NCBI GenBank assembly: GCA_945861165.1
Contig: CAMATO010000008.1
Coordinates: 1-23,007, forward strand
Direction of reading: 5' to 3'
Source: Bifidobacterium breve
GTDB taxonomy: Bacteria; Actinomycetota; Actinomycetes; S36-B12; UBA5976
DNA: 23,007 bases
In this document: piece after piece, positions 1 to 7,794 of the stretch
How positions within the stretch are numbered: position 1 is the first letter of the stretch
Layout of the letters: every line of letters begins with the position of its first letter
Translations under genes and position numbers: made by a program
Notes under the pieces: model-generated
Told to the model about the DNA's origin: nothing
Seen by the model: the letters and a program-made list of their open reading frames with translations, nothing else
Database searches by the model: none

Positions 1-365
1 TATTTAAGACGAGATTCCTCGTTAACATCTACCTCTTTATCTATTTGAAAAGGAAGAGCTTGGGATTGAGATAAAACATTAACTTCGCTAGCAAATACTT
101 CAATTGCTCCAGTTGGTAAATCTTTATTTTCATTACCTGCGGGGCGAAGCTTTACTTGCCCAATTATTTGTACACAAGTTTCTGGTTTTAAATCATGGGC
201 AAGTTTTTCATCATGAACTACTACTTGCACGATTCCTGAGGCATCTCTTAAATCAATGAAGGCAACTCCACCATGATCACGACGGTTTCCTACCCAGCCC
301 GCCAATGTCACTTTTACTTCAGCATCAATTGGTCGTAGCGCATCTGCCACATGTGTTCTTAACAC
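1..365 (-). CDS. aspS: Aspartyl-tRNA synthetase, N-terminal part (runs off left edge)
   Basis: Class II aminoacyl-tRNA synthetase that attaches aspartate (or Asp on tRNA-Asn in non-discriminating forms) to tRNA. Only the first ~121 codons are present; the gene continues beyond base 1. I translated the minus strand from a GTG at 365: it begins VLRTHVADALRP and contains GWVGNRRDHGG followed by FIDLRDASGIVQVV, the OB-fold anticodon-binding segment typical of bacterial AspRS. The GTG is the sensible start because an ATG slightly upstream runs straight into a stop; an AAGGAT ribosome-binding site lies about 10 bases before it. It sits 42 bases downstream of hisS on the same strand, a common synthetase pairing. 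The catalytic domain and GAD insert lie outside the window, so tRNA-Asn specificity cannot be judged. Confidence 0.93.
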   Translation of the reverse strand, partial: MLRTHVADALRPIDAEVKVTLAGWVGNRRDHGGVAFIDLRDASGIVQVVVHDEKLAHDLKPETCVQIIGQVKLRPAGNENKDLPTGAIEVFASEVNVLSQSQALPFQIDKEVDVNEESRLK

Positions 366-407
366 TTAAATTTCATCCTTTTTTGTAACAAAAAACTTAG
401 TTATTTA

Positions 408-1682
408 TTAGTGCTCAGTCTGTCGTATCACTTGGATTAAGTGCGCAACCATGTCACCCAGCGCGACTTGAACTTGTGAAGATTCCCCTAAATTCTTAAT
501 TTGCACCTGGGCATTATTTACTTCATCCTCGCCAATCACCACGGCATATTTCGCACCACTCTTATCAGCTGCTTTCATCGCACCTTTTAATCCTCGATCG
601 CCATAAGCCATATCAGCTCTTATATCTGCTGCTCTAATTTGTTGCAATAACGAAACAGCTAACCTGTGTGCACTATCACCAATTGGCACTATGAACACAT
701 CTACCAAAGAGGTATCACCCACTATTAAATTTTCCACTTCGCAAGCCATCAAAGTTCTATCTGTGCCGATACCAAAACCAATGCCACTTAAATCTTGACC
801 ACCAAGTGATTCCATTAGTCCGTCATATCTTCCGCCCCCACCAATACCAGATTGGGCGCCTAGTTCTGGATGATCAAATTCAAAAGTTGTTCGAGTGTAG
901 TAATCAAGGCCGCGCACAAGTCTTGGCGCAGGAGTAAATGCAATTTTTGTTGCTTTGAGTAAATCTTCAACTTCATCGTGATAACTGGAGCACTCGACGC
1001 ATAATTCGTTAATAATTAAAGGAGCATTCGTTAATTGTTTTTGTATTTCTGGTCTTTTATCATCCAACACTCTTAACGGATTTATCTTGGCTCGAGTTTT
1101 TGTTTCCTCATCAAGATCAAGTTTTGCTAAATAAGCTGCTAGTTTTTCTCTATACTTTGGTCTACAAGTCGCACATCCCAAAGAAGTTAAAAGTAGTTGA
1201 AAATTTCTTAAACCTAGTGATCTAAATGCATCATCGGCAACACTGATGACTTCAACATCTAACGCTGGATCTGGTGCACCAATTGCTTCAATCCCAACTT
1301 GTTGTAATTGTCGGTACCTACCAAGTTGTGGACGTTCTGCTCTAAAGAATGGACCTTTGTACCAAAGTTTTACTGGAAGTTGGCCACGATCTAATCCATG
1401 TTCAATAACTAAACGCGCCACACCAGCTGTACCTTCAGGTCTTAAGGCAAGAGTTCTGCCACCTCTATCTTCAAACACATACATTTCTTTGCTGACTACA
1501 TCGGTTGATTCACCAATACCTCTAACAAAAAGATTCACATCTTCAAAGATTGGTAATTCGACATAACCATAACCAGCTAAAGCTGCTGCATTACCAATTG
1601 CATTTTGGACAGCTAAAAAAGAATTTGAGCGGGGAGGAAAATAGTCTGGCACTCCTTTTGGTGCTTGAAACTGACCAGCCAC
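408..1682 (-). CDS. hisS: Histidyl-tRNA synthetase
   Basis: Charges tRNA-His with histidine in the cytoplasm. The 424-residue length is normal for bacterial HisRS. Visible class II features include an N-terminal APKGVPDYFPP segment, the motif 2 region KGPFFRAERPQLGRYRQ at about residues 109-125 with the catalytic Arg at 114, and the HisRS-specific histidine-binding motif RGLDYYTRTTFEF at about 257-269. The GIGGGGRYDGL segment (about 279-289) is the motif 3 area, and the last ~95 residues form the anticodon-binding domain. The start is GTG at 1682, preceded at about 10 bases by GAGGAG. It lies 28 bases downstream of the MBL hydrolase gene and 42 bases upstream of aspS, so the three minus-strand genes look co-transcribed. 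Confidence 0.97.
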   Translation of the reverse strand: MAGQFQAPKGVPDYFPPRSNSFLAVQNAIGNAAALAGYGYVELPIFEDVNLFVRGIGESTDVVSKEMYVFEDRGGRTLALRPEGTAGVARLVIEHGLDRGQLPVKLWYKGPFFRAERPQLGRYRQLQQVGIEAIGAPDPALDVEVISVADDAFRSLGLRNFQLLLTSLGCATCRPKYREKLAAYLAKLDLDEETKTRAKINPLRVLDDKRPEIQKQLTNAPLIINELCVECSSYHDEVEDLLKATKIAFTPAPRLVRGLDYYTRTTFEFDHPELGAQSGIGGGGRYDGLMESLGGQDLSGIGFGIGTDRTLMACEVENLIVGDTSLVDVFIVPIGDSAHRLAVSLLQQIRAADIRADMAYGDRGLKGAMKAADKSGAKYAVVIGEDEVNNAQVQIKNLGESSQVQVALGDMVAHLIQVIRQTEH

Positions 1683-1710
1683 TTTTTATCTACTCCTCAG
1701 GAAAATATTT

Positions 1711-2370
1711 CTAAACCAAGTGTCGCAGGTAAGGGTTACTTGTGCGCTCATCTTGGATTGTTGTTGATGGTCCGTGTCCTGGGTAAACGCTCATTACATC
1801 AGGAAATTTGAGAATTACATTTGCCAAAGTGTGATCCATGGCGCTGGCGTTTCCACCCGGTAAATCAGTGCGCCCGATTCCCTTATTGAATAAAACATCA
1901 CCTGAAAACAAATGGTTACCGGTTTCAAAAACAGTGGAGCCTTCTGTGTGACCTGGTGCATGATGAGTTTTGAATTTAATTCCTGCTAAATCTAAATTTC
2001 TATTTTCTTTAATTAGTTTTAGCTCATCAGGTCTGTAATCAGGGACACCACCGGCCATATTTACTATTTCTTGCCAACCTGATTTTGAATAAGCTTTTTC
2101 TGGAGTAGTGATCATCCATTCATCATCAGTGTGCAAATAAGCAGCAATGTTGTGCTCTTGACACAGTGGGACCACAGACCAAACATGATCCATATGGCCA
2201 TGAGTTAACAAGGTGGCAACAGGATGAAGACCAAACTGTTCGGCTATTCGTTTTATTCCTGCTAAGGAATCAAAACCTGGGTCGATGATGACACATTCAG
2301 CATTGGCTTCATTAGCAACCAAATAGCAATTAGTAGCCCAAGGGCCAACTGGGAAAGACTTGATTAGCAT
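1711..2370 (-). CDS. MBL-fold metallohydrolase, glyoxalase II-like
   Basis: A 219-residue zinc-dependent hydrolase of the metallo-beta-lactamase superfamily, of the small GloB-like type. The metal-binding motif THGHMDH is at residues 56-62 (His57, His59, Asp61, His62). Further ligands fit His141 in APGHTEGS, Asp158 in FSGDVLF and His199 in YPGHGPST. The GIGRTDLPGG stretch after the aspartate is typical of this subgroup. The natural substrate cannot be read from the sequence: hydroxyacylglutathione is unlikely if the organism lacks glutathione, and a thioester substrate is possible. It starts at ATG 2370 with GAGGA about 12 bases upstream and heads the hisS-aspS group. The same hydrolase-hisS adjacency is recalled from mycobacteria (Rv2581c-hisS). 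Confidence 0.9.
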   Translation of the reverse strand: MLIKSFPVGPWATNCYLVANEANAECVIIDPGFDSLAGIKRIAEQFGLHPVATLLTHGHMDHVWSVVPLCQEHNIAAYLHTDDEWMITTPEKAYSKSGWQEIVNMAGGVPDYRPDELKLIKENRNLDLAGIKFKTHHAPGHTEGSTVFETGNHLFSGDVLFNKGIGRTDLPGGNASAMDHTLANVILKFPDVMSVYPGHGPSTTIQDERTSNPYLRHLV

Positions 2371-2468
2371 TGACTCTATTAATCCTCTACTCGGATTTAT
2401 TCCTGACCTGCGTACAGTCTAGACTTTAGTTAATCCCTAAATCCGTAAAGTGGCTTTGAAAGGTAACA
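2371..2468. promoter_or_regulatory. Divergent intergenic region between MBL hydrolase and cyclophilin genes
   Basis: This 98-base gap separates two divergently transcribed genes, so it should hold promoters for both directions. I could not find a convincing -35/-10 pair in either direction. It contains one perfect 10-base palindrome, AGTCTAGACT, at 2416-2425 near the middle, which could be an operator half-site arrangement or chance. An AAAGG ribosome-binding site for the plus-strand gene lies at about 2459-2463. Confidence 0.5.
2416..2425. repeat. 10-base perfect palindrome AGTCTAGACT
   Basis: Self-complementary sequence in the divergent promoter region between the MBL hydrolase and the cyclophilin. 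Its symmetry does not extend past 10 bases. A regulator-binding role is speculative; a palindrome this short can arise by chance. Confidence 0.35.
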
Positions 2469-3137
2469 ATGTCTAACCAAGATCGCTTTAACACAACTAA
2501 GAAGTCAACAGTTTATGTTGCATTAATAACCGCCTTAGCGATAATTATCGGTTCCGTAATTCTAGGTCTGGGTGGACAAACCTCAACTCAAGATGCCACC
2601 GCAGAATCAACTCCTGCTGCTGCACTACCAACAGCTGGAATTACTGCTACAAATAAAGCGGTAATTTCTTTTACTACCAATCAAGGTGAAATTGTGATTG
2701 ACACAATTCCTGCACTAGCACCACAAACCGTTAACGCTCTTTCATCACTTGCGCAATCAAATTATTTTGATGGCACAATTTGTCATCGTTTAACAACTGA
2801 GGGAATTTTTGTTCTACAATGCGGAGATCCAACAGGCACAGGTTCTGGTGGGCCAGGATTTAATATCCCGGATGAAAATCTTCCCGAAGCTAAAGAAAAT
2901 AATTACCCAGCCGGAACTGTTGCTATGGCCAATGCCGGTCCAGGAACATCAGGTTCCCAATTCTTTTTGGTTTATCAGGACACCACCCTTGGCCCTGATT
3001 ACACAATTTGGGGCACAGTCACCAGTGGTTTAGATATTTTGAAGACAATTGCAAGTGCCGGCGTGGTTGACGGGGGTGCCGATGGCACACCCAAGACCAG
3101 TGTCACGATTGAATCTACAAAAGTTACAATTAGTTAG
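2469..3137 (+). CDS. Membrane-anchored cyclophilin-type peptidyl-prolyl isomerase
   Basis: Catalyses cis-trans isomerisation of Xaa-Pro bonds, here most likely outside the membrane. The 222 residues comprise a short N-terminus with a KK pair, one hydrophobic segment at about 14-35, an Ala/Thr-rich linker to about 60, then a single cyclophilin domain. Active-site residues match the family: Arg107 in CHRL, Gln117 in LQCGD, and the SGSQFF segment with Phe166 after MANAGPG. The usual catalytic-pocket Trp is not apparent (YTIWGTV region), as in many bacterial forms. There is no lipobox cysteine, so it looks like a signal-anchor protein rather than a lipoprotein. GAAAGG lies 5 bases before the ATG. 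The plus orientation between relA and the hydrolase matches recalled Rv2582 (ppiB). The DUF349 gene follows after 31 bases. Confidence 0.93.
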   Translation: MSNQDRFNTTKKSTVYVALITALAIIIGSVILGLGGQTSTQDATAESTPAAALPTAGITATNKAVISFTTNQGEIVIDTIPALAPQTVNALSSLAQSNYFDGTICHRLTTEGIFVLQCGDPTGTGSGGPGFNIPDENLPEAKENNYPAGTVAMANAGPGTSGSQFFLVYQDTTLGPDYTIWGTVTSGLDILKTIASAGVVDGGADGTPKTSVTIESTKVTIS

Positions 3138-3168
3138 CAGTAGAAGCAGAAAGTAGTAACAAAGCCCG

Positions 3169-4413
3169 ATGACCACCAGTACAAGTTCAACAGACTTCGG
3201 TCGCGTTGAAAATGATGGCACTGTCTTAGTGAAGATGCCTGATGGATCTGAAAAACAGGTTGGCCAATGGGCCGCTGGAGATCCCAATGATGGTTTAACT
3301 TTCTTTATTCGTAAATTTCATGAAATTGAGAACGAAATATCTTTAACTTTACAAAGACTTAAAGAAGGAAAAGGTAACGCAGAAGCTGCTTTTAAACTCA
3401 TTGAAAGAGTTAAAACCAATCTGGAAAATCCCACCTTTGTAGGAGATTTATCAGTACTTTCAACAAAAGTTGAGGAACTGCAAGTAATAGCTGCAGTGAA
3501 AAAAGCGGAATTTTCTGCCGCCAAAGCTATTGCTAAAGAAAAAGCAATGGAAAAAAGAAATCAACTTGTCGCAGAAGCCGAAAATTTAATCAATTCCAAG
3601 CAGTGGAAAGTAACCACCCAAAGATTTAAAGAAATAGTTGAAGAATGGAAGAAACTTCCCCACGGAACAAAATCTGAAGAACAAATTTTATGGAAGAGAT
3701 TCAGTTCTGCCCGATCAGCCTTCGACAAGACCAGAAGACAATATTTTTCCACACTTGAAGCAGGTCGCAAAGAAGCCAATAAAGTTAAAGCAGAAATTGT
3801 TTCTCAAGCAAAAGCTATCGCTGATTCTAAAGACTGGTCTGATACTGCTAATAAGTTTAGAAATTTGATGGTTAAATGGAAAGCAGCCCCAATTTTGGAT
3901 CGCAAAGAAGAACAAAAACTTTGGAAAGATTTCAAAGTTGCCCAAGATGTATTTTTTGCTGCTCGTACTGCTGCCCTATCAGTGCTTGATGAAGAACATA
4001 CAAAAAACTTAGAGGCAAAGAAATTATTAGCTGAAAAAGCTGAAAAGATACTTCCCATCACAGATATGAAATCCGCTCGACAAGCCTTAAAGCCTATTCA
4101 GGAAGAGTGGAGCAAAATTGGTCATGTTCCTCGCAAAGACAAAGATCAAATTGAATCAAGGTTAAAAGCTGTTGAAGAAGCAATCAAAAATACTGAAAAG
4201 AATGAAATTAATCGTACCGATCCAGCAAAAAGTGCACGTGCTCAATCAACAATGCAATTACTTGAAGTTAAGCTTGTCAAGACTGAAAAAGAGCGAGAAG
4301 CAGCACTAGCTAAAGGTGATAATAAAAAAGCTGAAACTCTTGCCATGACAATTGAAAGTCAAAAAATGTTACTTGATGCCACAAAATCTGCTTTAGCTGA
4401 ATTAACTCGCTAA
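3169..4413 (+). CDS. DUF349-repeat coiled-coil protein
   Basis: A 414-residue, Lys/Glu/Ala-rich, mostly helical protein of unknown function. About residues 1-50 form a small beta-type head (GTVLVKMPDGSEKQVGQW). Three consecutive DUF349-type units follow at about 130-205, 208-280 and 285-345, each built around a W-pair pattern such as KQWKVTTQRFKEIVEEWK, KDWSDTANKFRNLMVKWK and the weaker ARQALKPIQEEWSKIG. A C-terminal coiled-coil segment lies at about 355-412. No catalytic motif, signal peptide or membrane segment is visible. It follows the cyclophilin by 31 bases with no good Shine-Dalgarno. Its stop codon overlaps that of the convergent relA. From memory, a DUF349 gene also sits beside relA in Streptomyces, so the linkage is old, but a role in the stringent response is only a guess. 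Confidence 0.88.
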   Translation: MTTSTSSTDFGRVENDGTVLVKMPDGSEKQVGQWAAGDPNDGLTFFIRKFHEIENEISLTLQRLKEGKGNAEAAFKLIERVKTNLENPTFVGDLSVLSTKVEELQVIAAVKKAEFSAAKAIAKEKAMEKRNQLVAEAENLINSKQWKVTTQRFKEIVEEWKKLPHGTKSEEQILWKRFSSARSAFDKTRRQYFSTLEAGRKEANKVKAEIVSQAKAIADSKDWSDTANKFRNLMVKWKAAPILDRKEEQKLWKDFKVAQDVFFAARTAALSVLDEEHTKNLEAKKLLAEKAEKILPITDMKSARQALKPIQEEWSKIGHVPRKDKDQIESRLKAVEEAIKNTEKNEINRTDPAKSARAQSTMQLLEVKLVKTEKEREAALAKGDNKKAETLAMTIESQKMLLDATKSALAELTR

Positions 4414-6632
4414 ACGCGATAAACGTCGTAAACTCCCGCAATATTTTTTACTGCAGCTAATACACTTCCCAAATGCTTTGGGTCAGCCATTTCGAAAGCA
4501 AACCTGGAGAGAGCAATTCTGTCTCTGGATGTTGAAACAGAGGCACTCAAAATATTTACATGATGCTCAGACAGTGTTCTTGTTACATCAGAAAGCAAAC
4601 CATTTCGATCTAATGCTTCTATTTGAATGTTAACTAAATAGATTCCCGAACTAGATTCTGGCCAAGTGGTTTCCACGATTCTTTCTGGTTCATTCTTCAA
4701 ATCTGTCGCATTGGTGCAATCAATTCGATGAACTGATATCCCTTCGCCTCGGGTTACGTAACCAAATATTTCATCTCCCGGAACAGGTGTGCAACATCTG
4801 CTCAGTCGGGTATAAACATCATCGATTCCTTTAACATTTACACTCGGAGAATTTGTTATATTCCCACTTCTTCTAACTCTGGTGGGAGCAATTGCTTCTG
4901 AAAGATCTTCACTTGCACCTTCTTCCCCACCGTGGAGTTGTAATAGTTTTGCCACCACACTTTGGGCACTAATCTTTCCTTCCCCAACAGCTGAATAAAG
5001 CTCATCAATTCCTTTTATTCTTAATTCGTGAGCAACGCCAACTAGGGCTTGATTCGCCATCAATCGGTGAAGTGGCAGATTTTGTTTTCTTAATAATTTA
5101 GCTATTTCACCTTTACCTTGCTCAAGATGCTCTTCGCGTCTTTCTTTAGTAAACCAAGCTTTAATTTTACTTTTGGCTCTTGTTGAAACAGCAAAGTTTA
5201 ACCAGTCATGGGAAGGACCGGCAGTTTCAGATTTTGTGGTAAAAATTTCAATATTGTCACCACTAGAAAGAGTTGAATCTAATGAAACTAGTTTTCCATT
5301 AACTCTTGCTCCCACGCAATGATTTCCTACCTCGGTGTGAACTGCGTAAGCAAAATCAATTGGAGTAGCACTATTTGGTAACGCAATCACATCACCTGCA
5401 GGTGTGAAAACAAATATTTCGTCTTGTTGGCCTAGGTCATAGCGCAACGAATCAAGAAATTCGTCTGGGTCTTCTGTTTCTTTCTGCCAATCAACAAGTT
5501 GACGTAACCATGCCATGTCATCGGTTAGTTTCGCATCATTTCCTTGACGCTCTTTGTATCGCCAATGACTGGCTACACCGTATTCAGCTTCCTTATGCAT
5601 GTCTTGGGTTCTGATTTGAAATTCAATAGGTCGACCATTTGGTCCCATCACCGTGGTGTGAAGTGAACGATAAAGATTGAATTTTGGCATTGCTATGTAA
5701 TCTTTGAATCTACCTGGCACTGGATTCCAGCGGGCATGAATTGTGCCCAGTGTGGCGTAGCAATCTCTAACATCTTCTACCAAAATTCTTATTCCTACTA
5801 AGTCATAAATTTCGTTAAAGTCTCTGCCGCGCACAATCATTTTTTGGTAAACCGAATAATAATGTTTTGGTCGACCACTTAATTCAGCTTTTATTTTGGC
5901 GGCACTTAAATCTTTTTGAACAAATTCCACAACCTCTGCGATATCACGATCTCGCTGCGGTGCTCTTTGTCCAACTAGGTGCACAATTTCGTCATACATT
6001 TTGGGATAAAGACCGGCAAAAGATAAATCTTCTAATTCCCATTTGATGGCATTCATGCCCAAACGGTGAGCTAATGGTGCAAATATTTCTAAAGTTTCCC
6101 GAGCTTTTTGTTCCTGTTTATCAGCGGGTAAGAATTCAAGGGTGCGCATGTTATGTAATCGATCAGCTAATTTGACGAGTAAAACTCGAATATCTTTGGC
6201 CATAGCAACAACCATTTTGCGCACAGTTTCCGCGGCACTTGCATCACCGAATTTAACTTTATCTAATTTGGTAACCCCATCAACTAATCGGGCAACTTCT
6301 GTTCCAAAATCAGCTTCAAGTTTTTCTATTGAGTATCCGGTGTCTTCTACGGTGTCATGCAGTAACGCCGCCGCCAAAGTTTCACTAGACATTCCCAATT
6401 CAGCCAGAATGGTTGCAACGGCTAAAGGGTGGGTTATATAATCAAGTCCACTTCTGCGCTTTTGACCCTCGTGCTGTTTCTTGGCCACAACATATGCTCT
6501 ATTTACTAAATCAATATTGTCTTTAGCATGAAATTTCTTAAGTGTTTTTAAGAGTGGATCAAGTTCAGGATTCTCAGATTTCCAACCAGTAATTTTGGCT
6601 ATTCTACTGCGCGTGTCTGGAGCATCAGTCAT
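4410..6632 (-). CDS. relA: Bifunctional (p)ppGpp synthetase/hydrolase (Rel)
   Basis: Makes and degrades the alarmone (p)ppGpp in the stringent response. The 740 residues show the full long-RSH architecture. The HD hydrolase domain has HP at 68-69 and HDxxED at residues 92-98. The synthetase domain contains YYSVYQKM, RFKDYIAMP and YRSLHTTVMGP in the ~240-370 region. A TGS domain starts near DEIFVFTPAGDVI, a Cys-containing RIS region has SRCCTPVPGDEI, and a C-terminal ACT domain has LVNIQIEALDRNGLL. The intact hydrolase motif supports a bifunctional enzyme, as usual when only one long RSH is present. A strong GGGAGG lies 8 bases before the ATG. A weak promoter-like pair (TTGCAA, 17 bases, TAAAGA on the minus strand at 6669-6697) lies in the 76-base gap after secF, but read-through is equally possible. 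No terminator separates it from the convergent DUF349 gene. Confidence 0.97.
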   Translation of the reverse strand: MTDAPDTRSRIAKITGWKSENPELDPLLKTLKKFHAKDNIDLVNRAYVVAKKQHEGQKRRSGLDYITHPLAVATILAELGMSSETLAAALLHDTVEDTGYSIEKLEADFGTEVARLVDGVTKLDKVKFGDASAAETVRKMVVAMAKDIRVLLVKLADRLHNMRTLEFLPADKQEQKARETLEIFAPLAHRLGMNAIKWELEDLSFAGLYPKMYDEIVHLVGQRAPQRDRDIAEVVEFVQKDLSAAKIKAELSGRPKHYYSVYQKMIVRGRDFNEIYDLVGIRILVEDVRDCYATLGTIHARWNPVPGRFKDYIAMPKFNLYRSLHTTVMGPNGRPIEFQIRTQDMHKEAEYGVASHWRYKERQGNDAKLTDDMAWLRQLVDWQKETEDPDEFLDSLRYDLGQQDEIFVFTPAGDVIALPNSATPIDFAYAVHTEVGNHCVGARVNGKLVSLDSTLSSGDNIEIFTTKSETAGPSHDWLNFAVSTRAKSKIKAWFTKERREEHLEQGKGEIAKLLRKQNLPLHRLMANQALVGVAHELRIKGIDELYSAVGEGKISAQSVVAKLLQLHGGEEGASEDLSEAIAPTRVRRSGNITNSPSVNVKGIDDVYTRLSRCCTPVPGDEIFGYVTRGEGISVHRIDCTNATDLKNEPERIVETTWPESSSGIYLVNIQIEALDRNGLLSDVTRTLSEHHVNILSASVSTSRDRIALSRFAFEMADPKHLGSVLAAVKNIAGVYDVYRV

Positions 6633-6708
6633 GTTTGATGCCTCCCAGGAATTTCTTCAACTGTTGGCTCTTTAGTTTAGCAATGAATAAATTGCAATTA
6701 AAAACTAC

Positions 6709-7794
6709 TTAAGATTTCTTTCTTTTTGAGCGCGTAAAGCGTTTAGGTTGAGTTCTTGGTCCTGCTTGCATCAGTTGATTGGCCAAAATTGGGCTACCAG
6801 TTATCTTCATGTTTTCTGGTCCATCTACTCCGGCATTGACTCTTCTGGCATGAACTCGTCTTGTCAAAGCTTGAATTTCTGGTTGACGTTCTTTTAGTTG
6901 CACCAAAATTGGGGTGGCTATAAATATTGATGAATATGTTCCGGCAGCGATTCCCACAAATAGAGCTAATGCTAAATCTTTTAGCGTTCCGGCTTGGAGA
7001 ATTCCTACTCCCACAATCAAAATTGCCGCCACCGGCAAAAGTGCCACGATAGAGGTGTTAATAGATCTAATTAAGGTCTGGTTCAGTGCCAGATTGGAAG
7101 ATTCACGATAATTCAATCTTGACTGCGCAATGATTCCTTTAGTGTTTTCTTTTACTTTGTCAAAAACAACCACAGTGTCATAAAGTGAGTAACCAAGAAT
7201 TGTTAAAACACCAATCACAGTGGCTGGTGTTACCTCAAAGCCAGTGATGGCATAAACACCAATTGTGATCAACAAATCGTGTAGCAGAGCAACTATTGCT
7301 GCTGCTGCCATTCTCAATTCAAAATAAACAGTTAAAAAGAGAATAACTAAAAGCACAAACACACCCAAACCGATTAAGGCCTGTCGGGTAATATCTGCAC
7401 CCCAGGAAGGACCAACTGATTGGGTGGTGATCAAACCTGGTTCAACTTTGAAATCTGTAGCAATCTTGCTAATGAAAGTTTCAATTTCTGTTTCATCTAG
7501 TGGTGGTGTTTGGATTTCTAATCTTTCATTTCCTACCGCAATAATTACCGAAGTTTCAACCCCGGCATTCTTCACAATATTTCGGGCATCCTCCACACTG
7601 GTCAGACTTGGCACATTAAACTTTGCGCCGCCTTTGAATTCAATGCCCAGATTTAATCCACGACCAAACAAACCAAAAGCTGCTACCGCAATGATGATGA
7701 ATGAAATAAAATACCAAAGCTTTCTTCTACCCACAAAATCAATTGAGGTTTCACCTGTATAAAGTCGATTTCCAACTTCATTAAATTTCATCAC
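6709..7794 (-). CDS. secF: Protein-export membrane protein SecF
   Basis: Partner of SecD in the RND-like SecDF complex, which uses the proton motive force to help pull proteins through SecYEG. The 361 residues show a first membrane helix at about 29-45, the GIEFKGGAKF motif of the periplasmic P4-type domain, then five hydrophobic segments in the C-terminal half with the conserved GYSLYDTVVVFDKVKEN stretch. A basic tail ends in KRFTRSKRKKS. The start is ambiguous: GTG at 7794 overlaps the secD stop as GTGA, and ATG at 7791 is the next codon; either gives translational coupling. In many actinobacteria apt lies between secF and relA; here only 76 bases separate them, so apt is absent from this position. 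Confidence 0.96.
   Translation of the reverse strand: MMKFNEVGNRLYTGETSIDFVGRRKLWYFISFIIIAVAAFGLFGRGLNLGIEFKGGAKFNVPSLTSVEDARNIVKNAGVETSVIIAVGNERLEIQTPPLDETEIETFISKIATDFKVEPGLITTQSVGPSWGADITRQALIGLGVFVLLVILFLTVYFELRMAAAAIVALLHDLLITIGVYAITGFEVTPATVIGVLTILGYSLYDTVVVFDKVKENTKGIIAQSRLNYRESSNLALNQTLIRSINTSIVALLPVAAILIVGVGILQAGTLKDLALALFVGIAAGTYSSIFIATPILVQLKERQPEIQALTRRVHARRVNAGVDGPENMKITGSPILANQLMQAGPRTQPKRFTRSKRKKS

Noticed and set aside
1246..1566. 106-codon plus-strand frame inside hisS
   Set aside because: Fully antisense to the catalytic region of hisS and without recognisable motifs.
6680..6695. GCAAT/ATTGC inverted repeat after secF as a terminator
   Set aside because: Only five pairs, AT-rich and with no U-run on the minus strand; it also overlaps a possible promoter element.
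7424..7762. 112-codon plus-strand frame inside secF
   Set aside because: Shadow of the conserved SecF N-terminal region; no ribosome-binding site or domain pattern.
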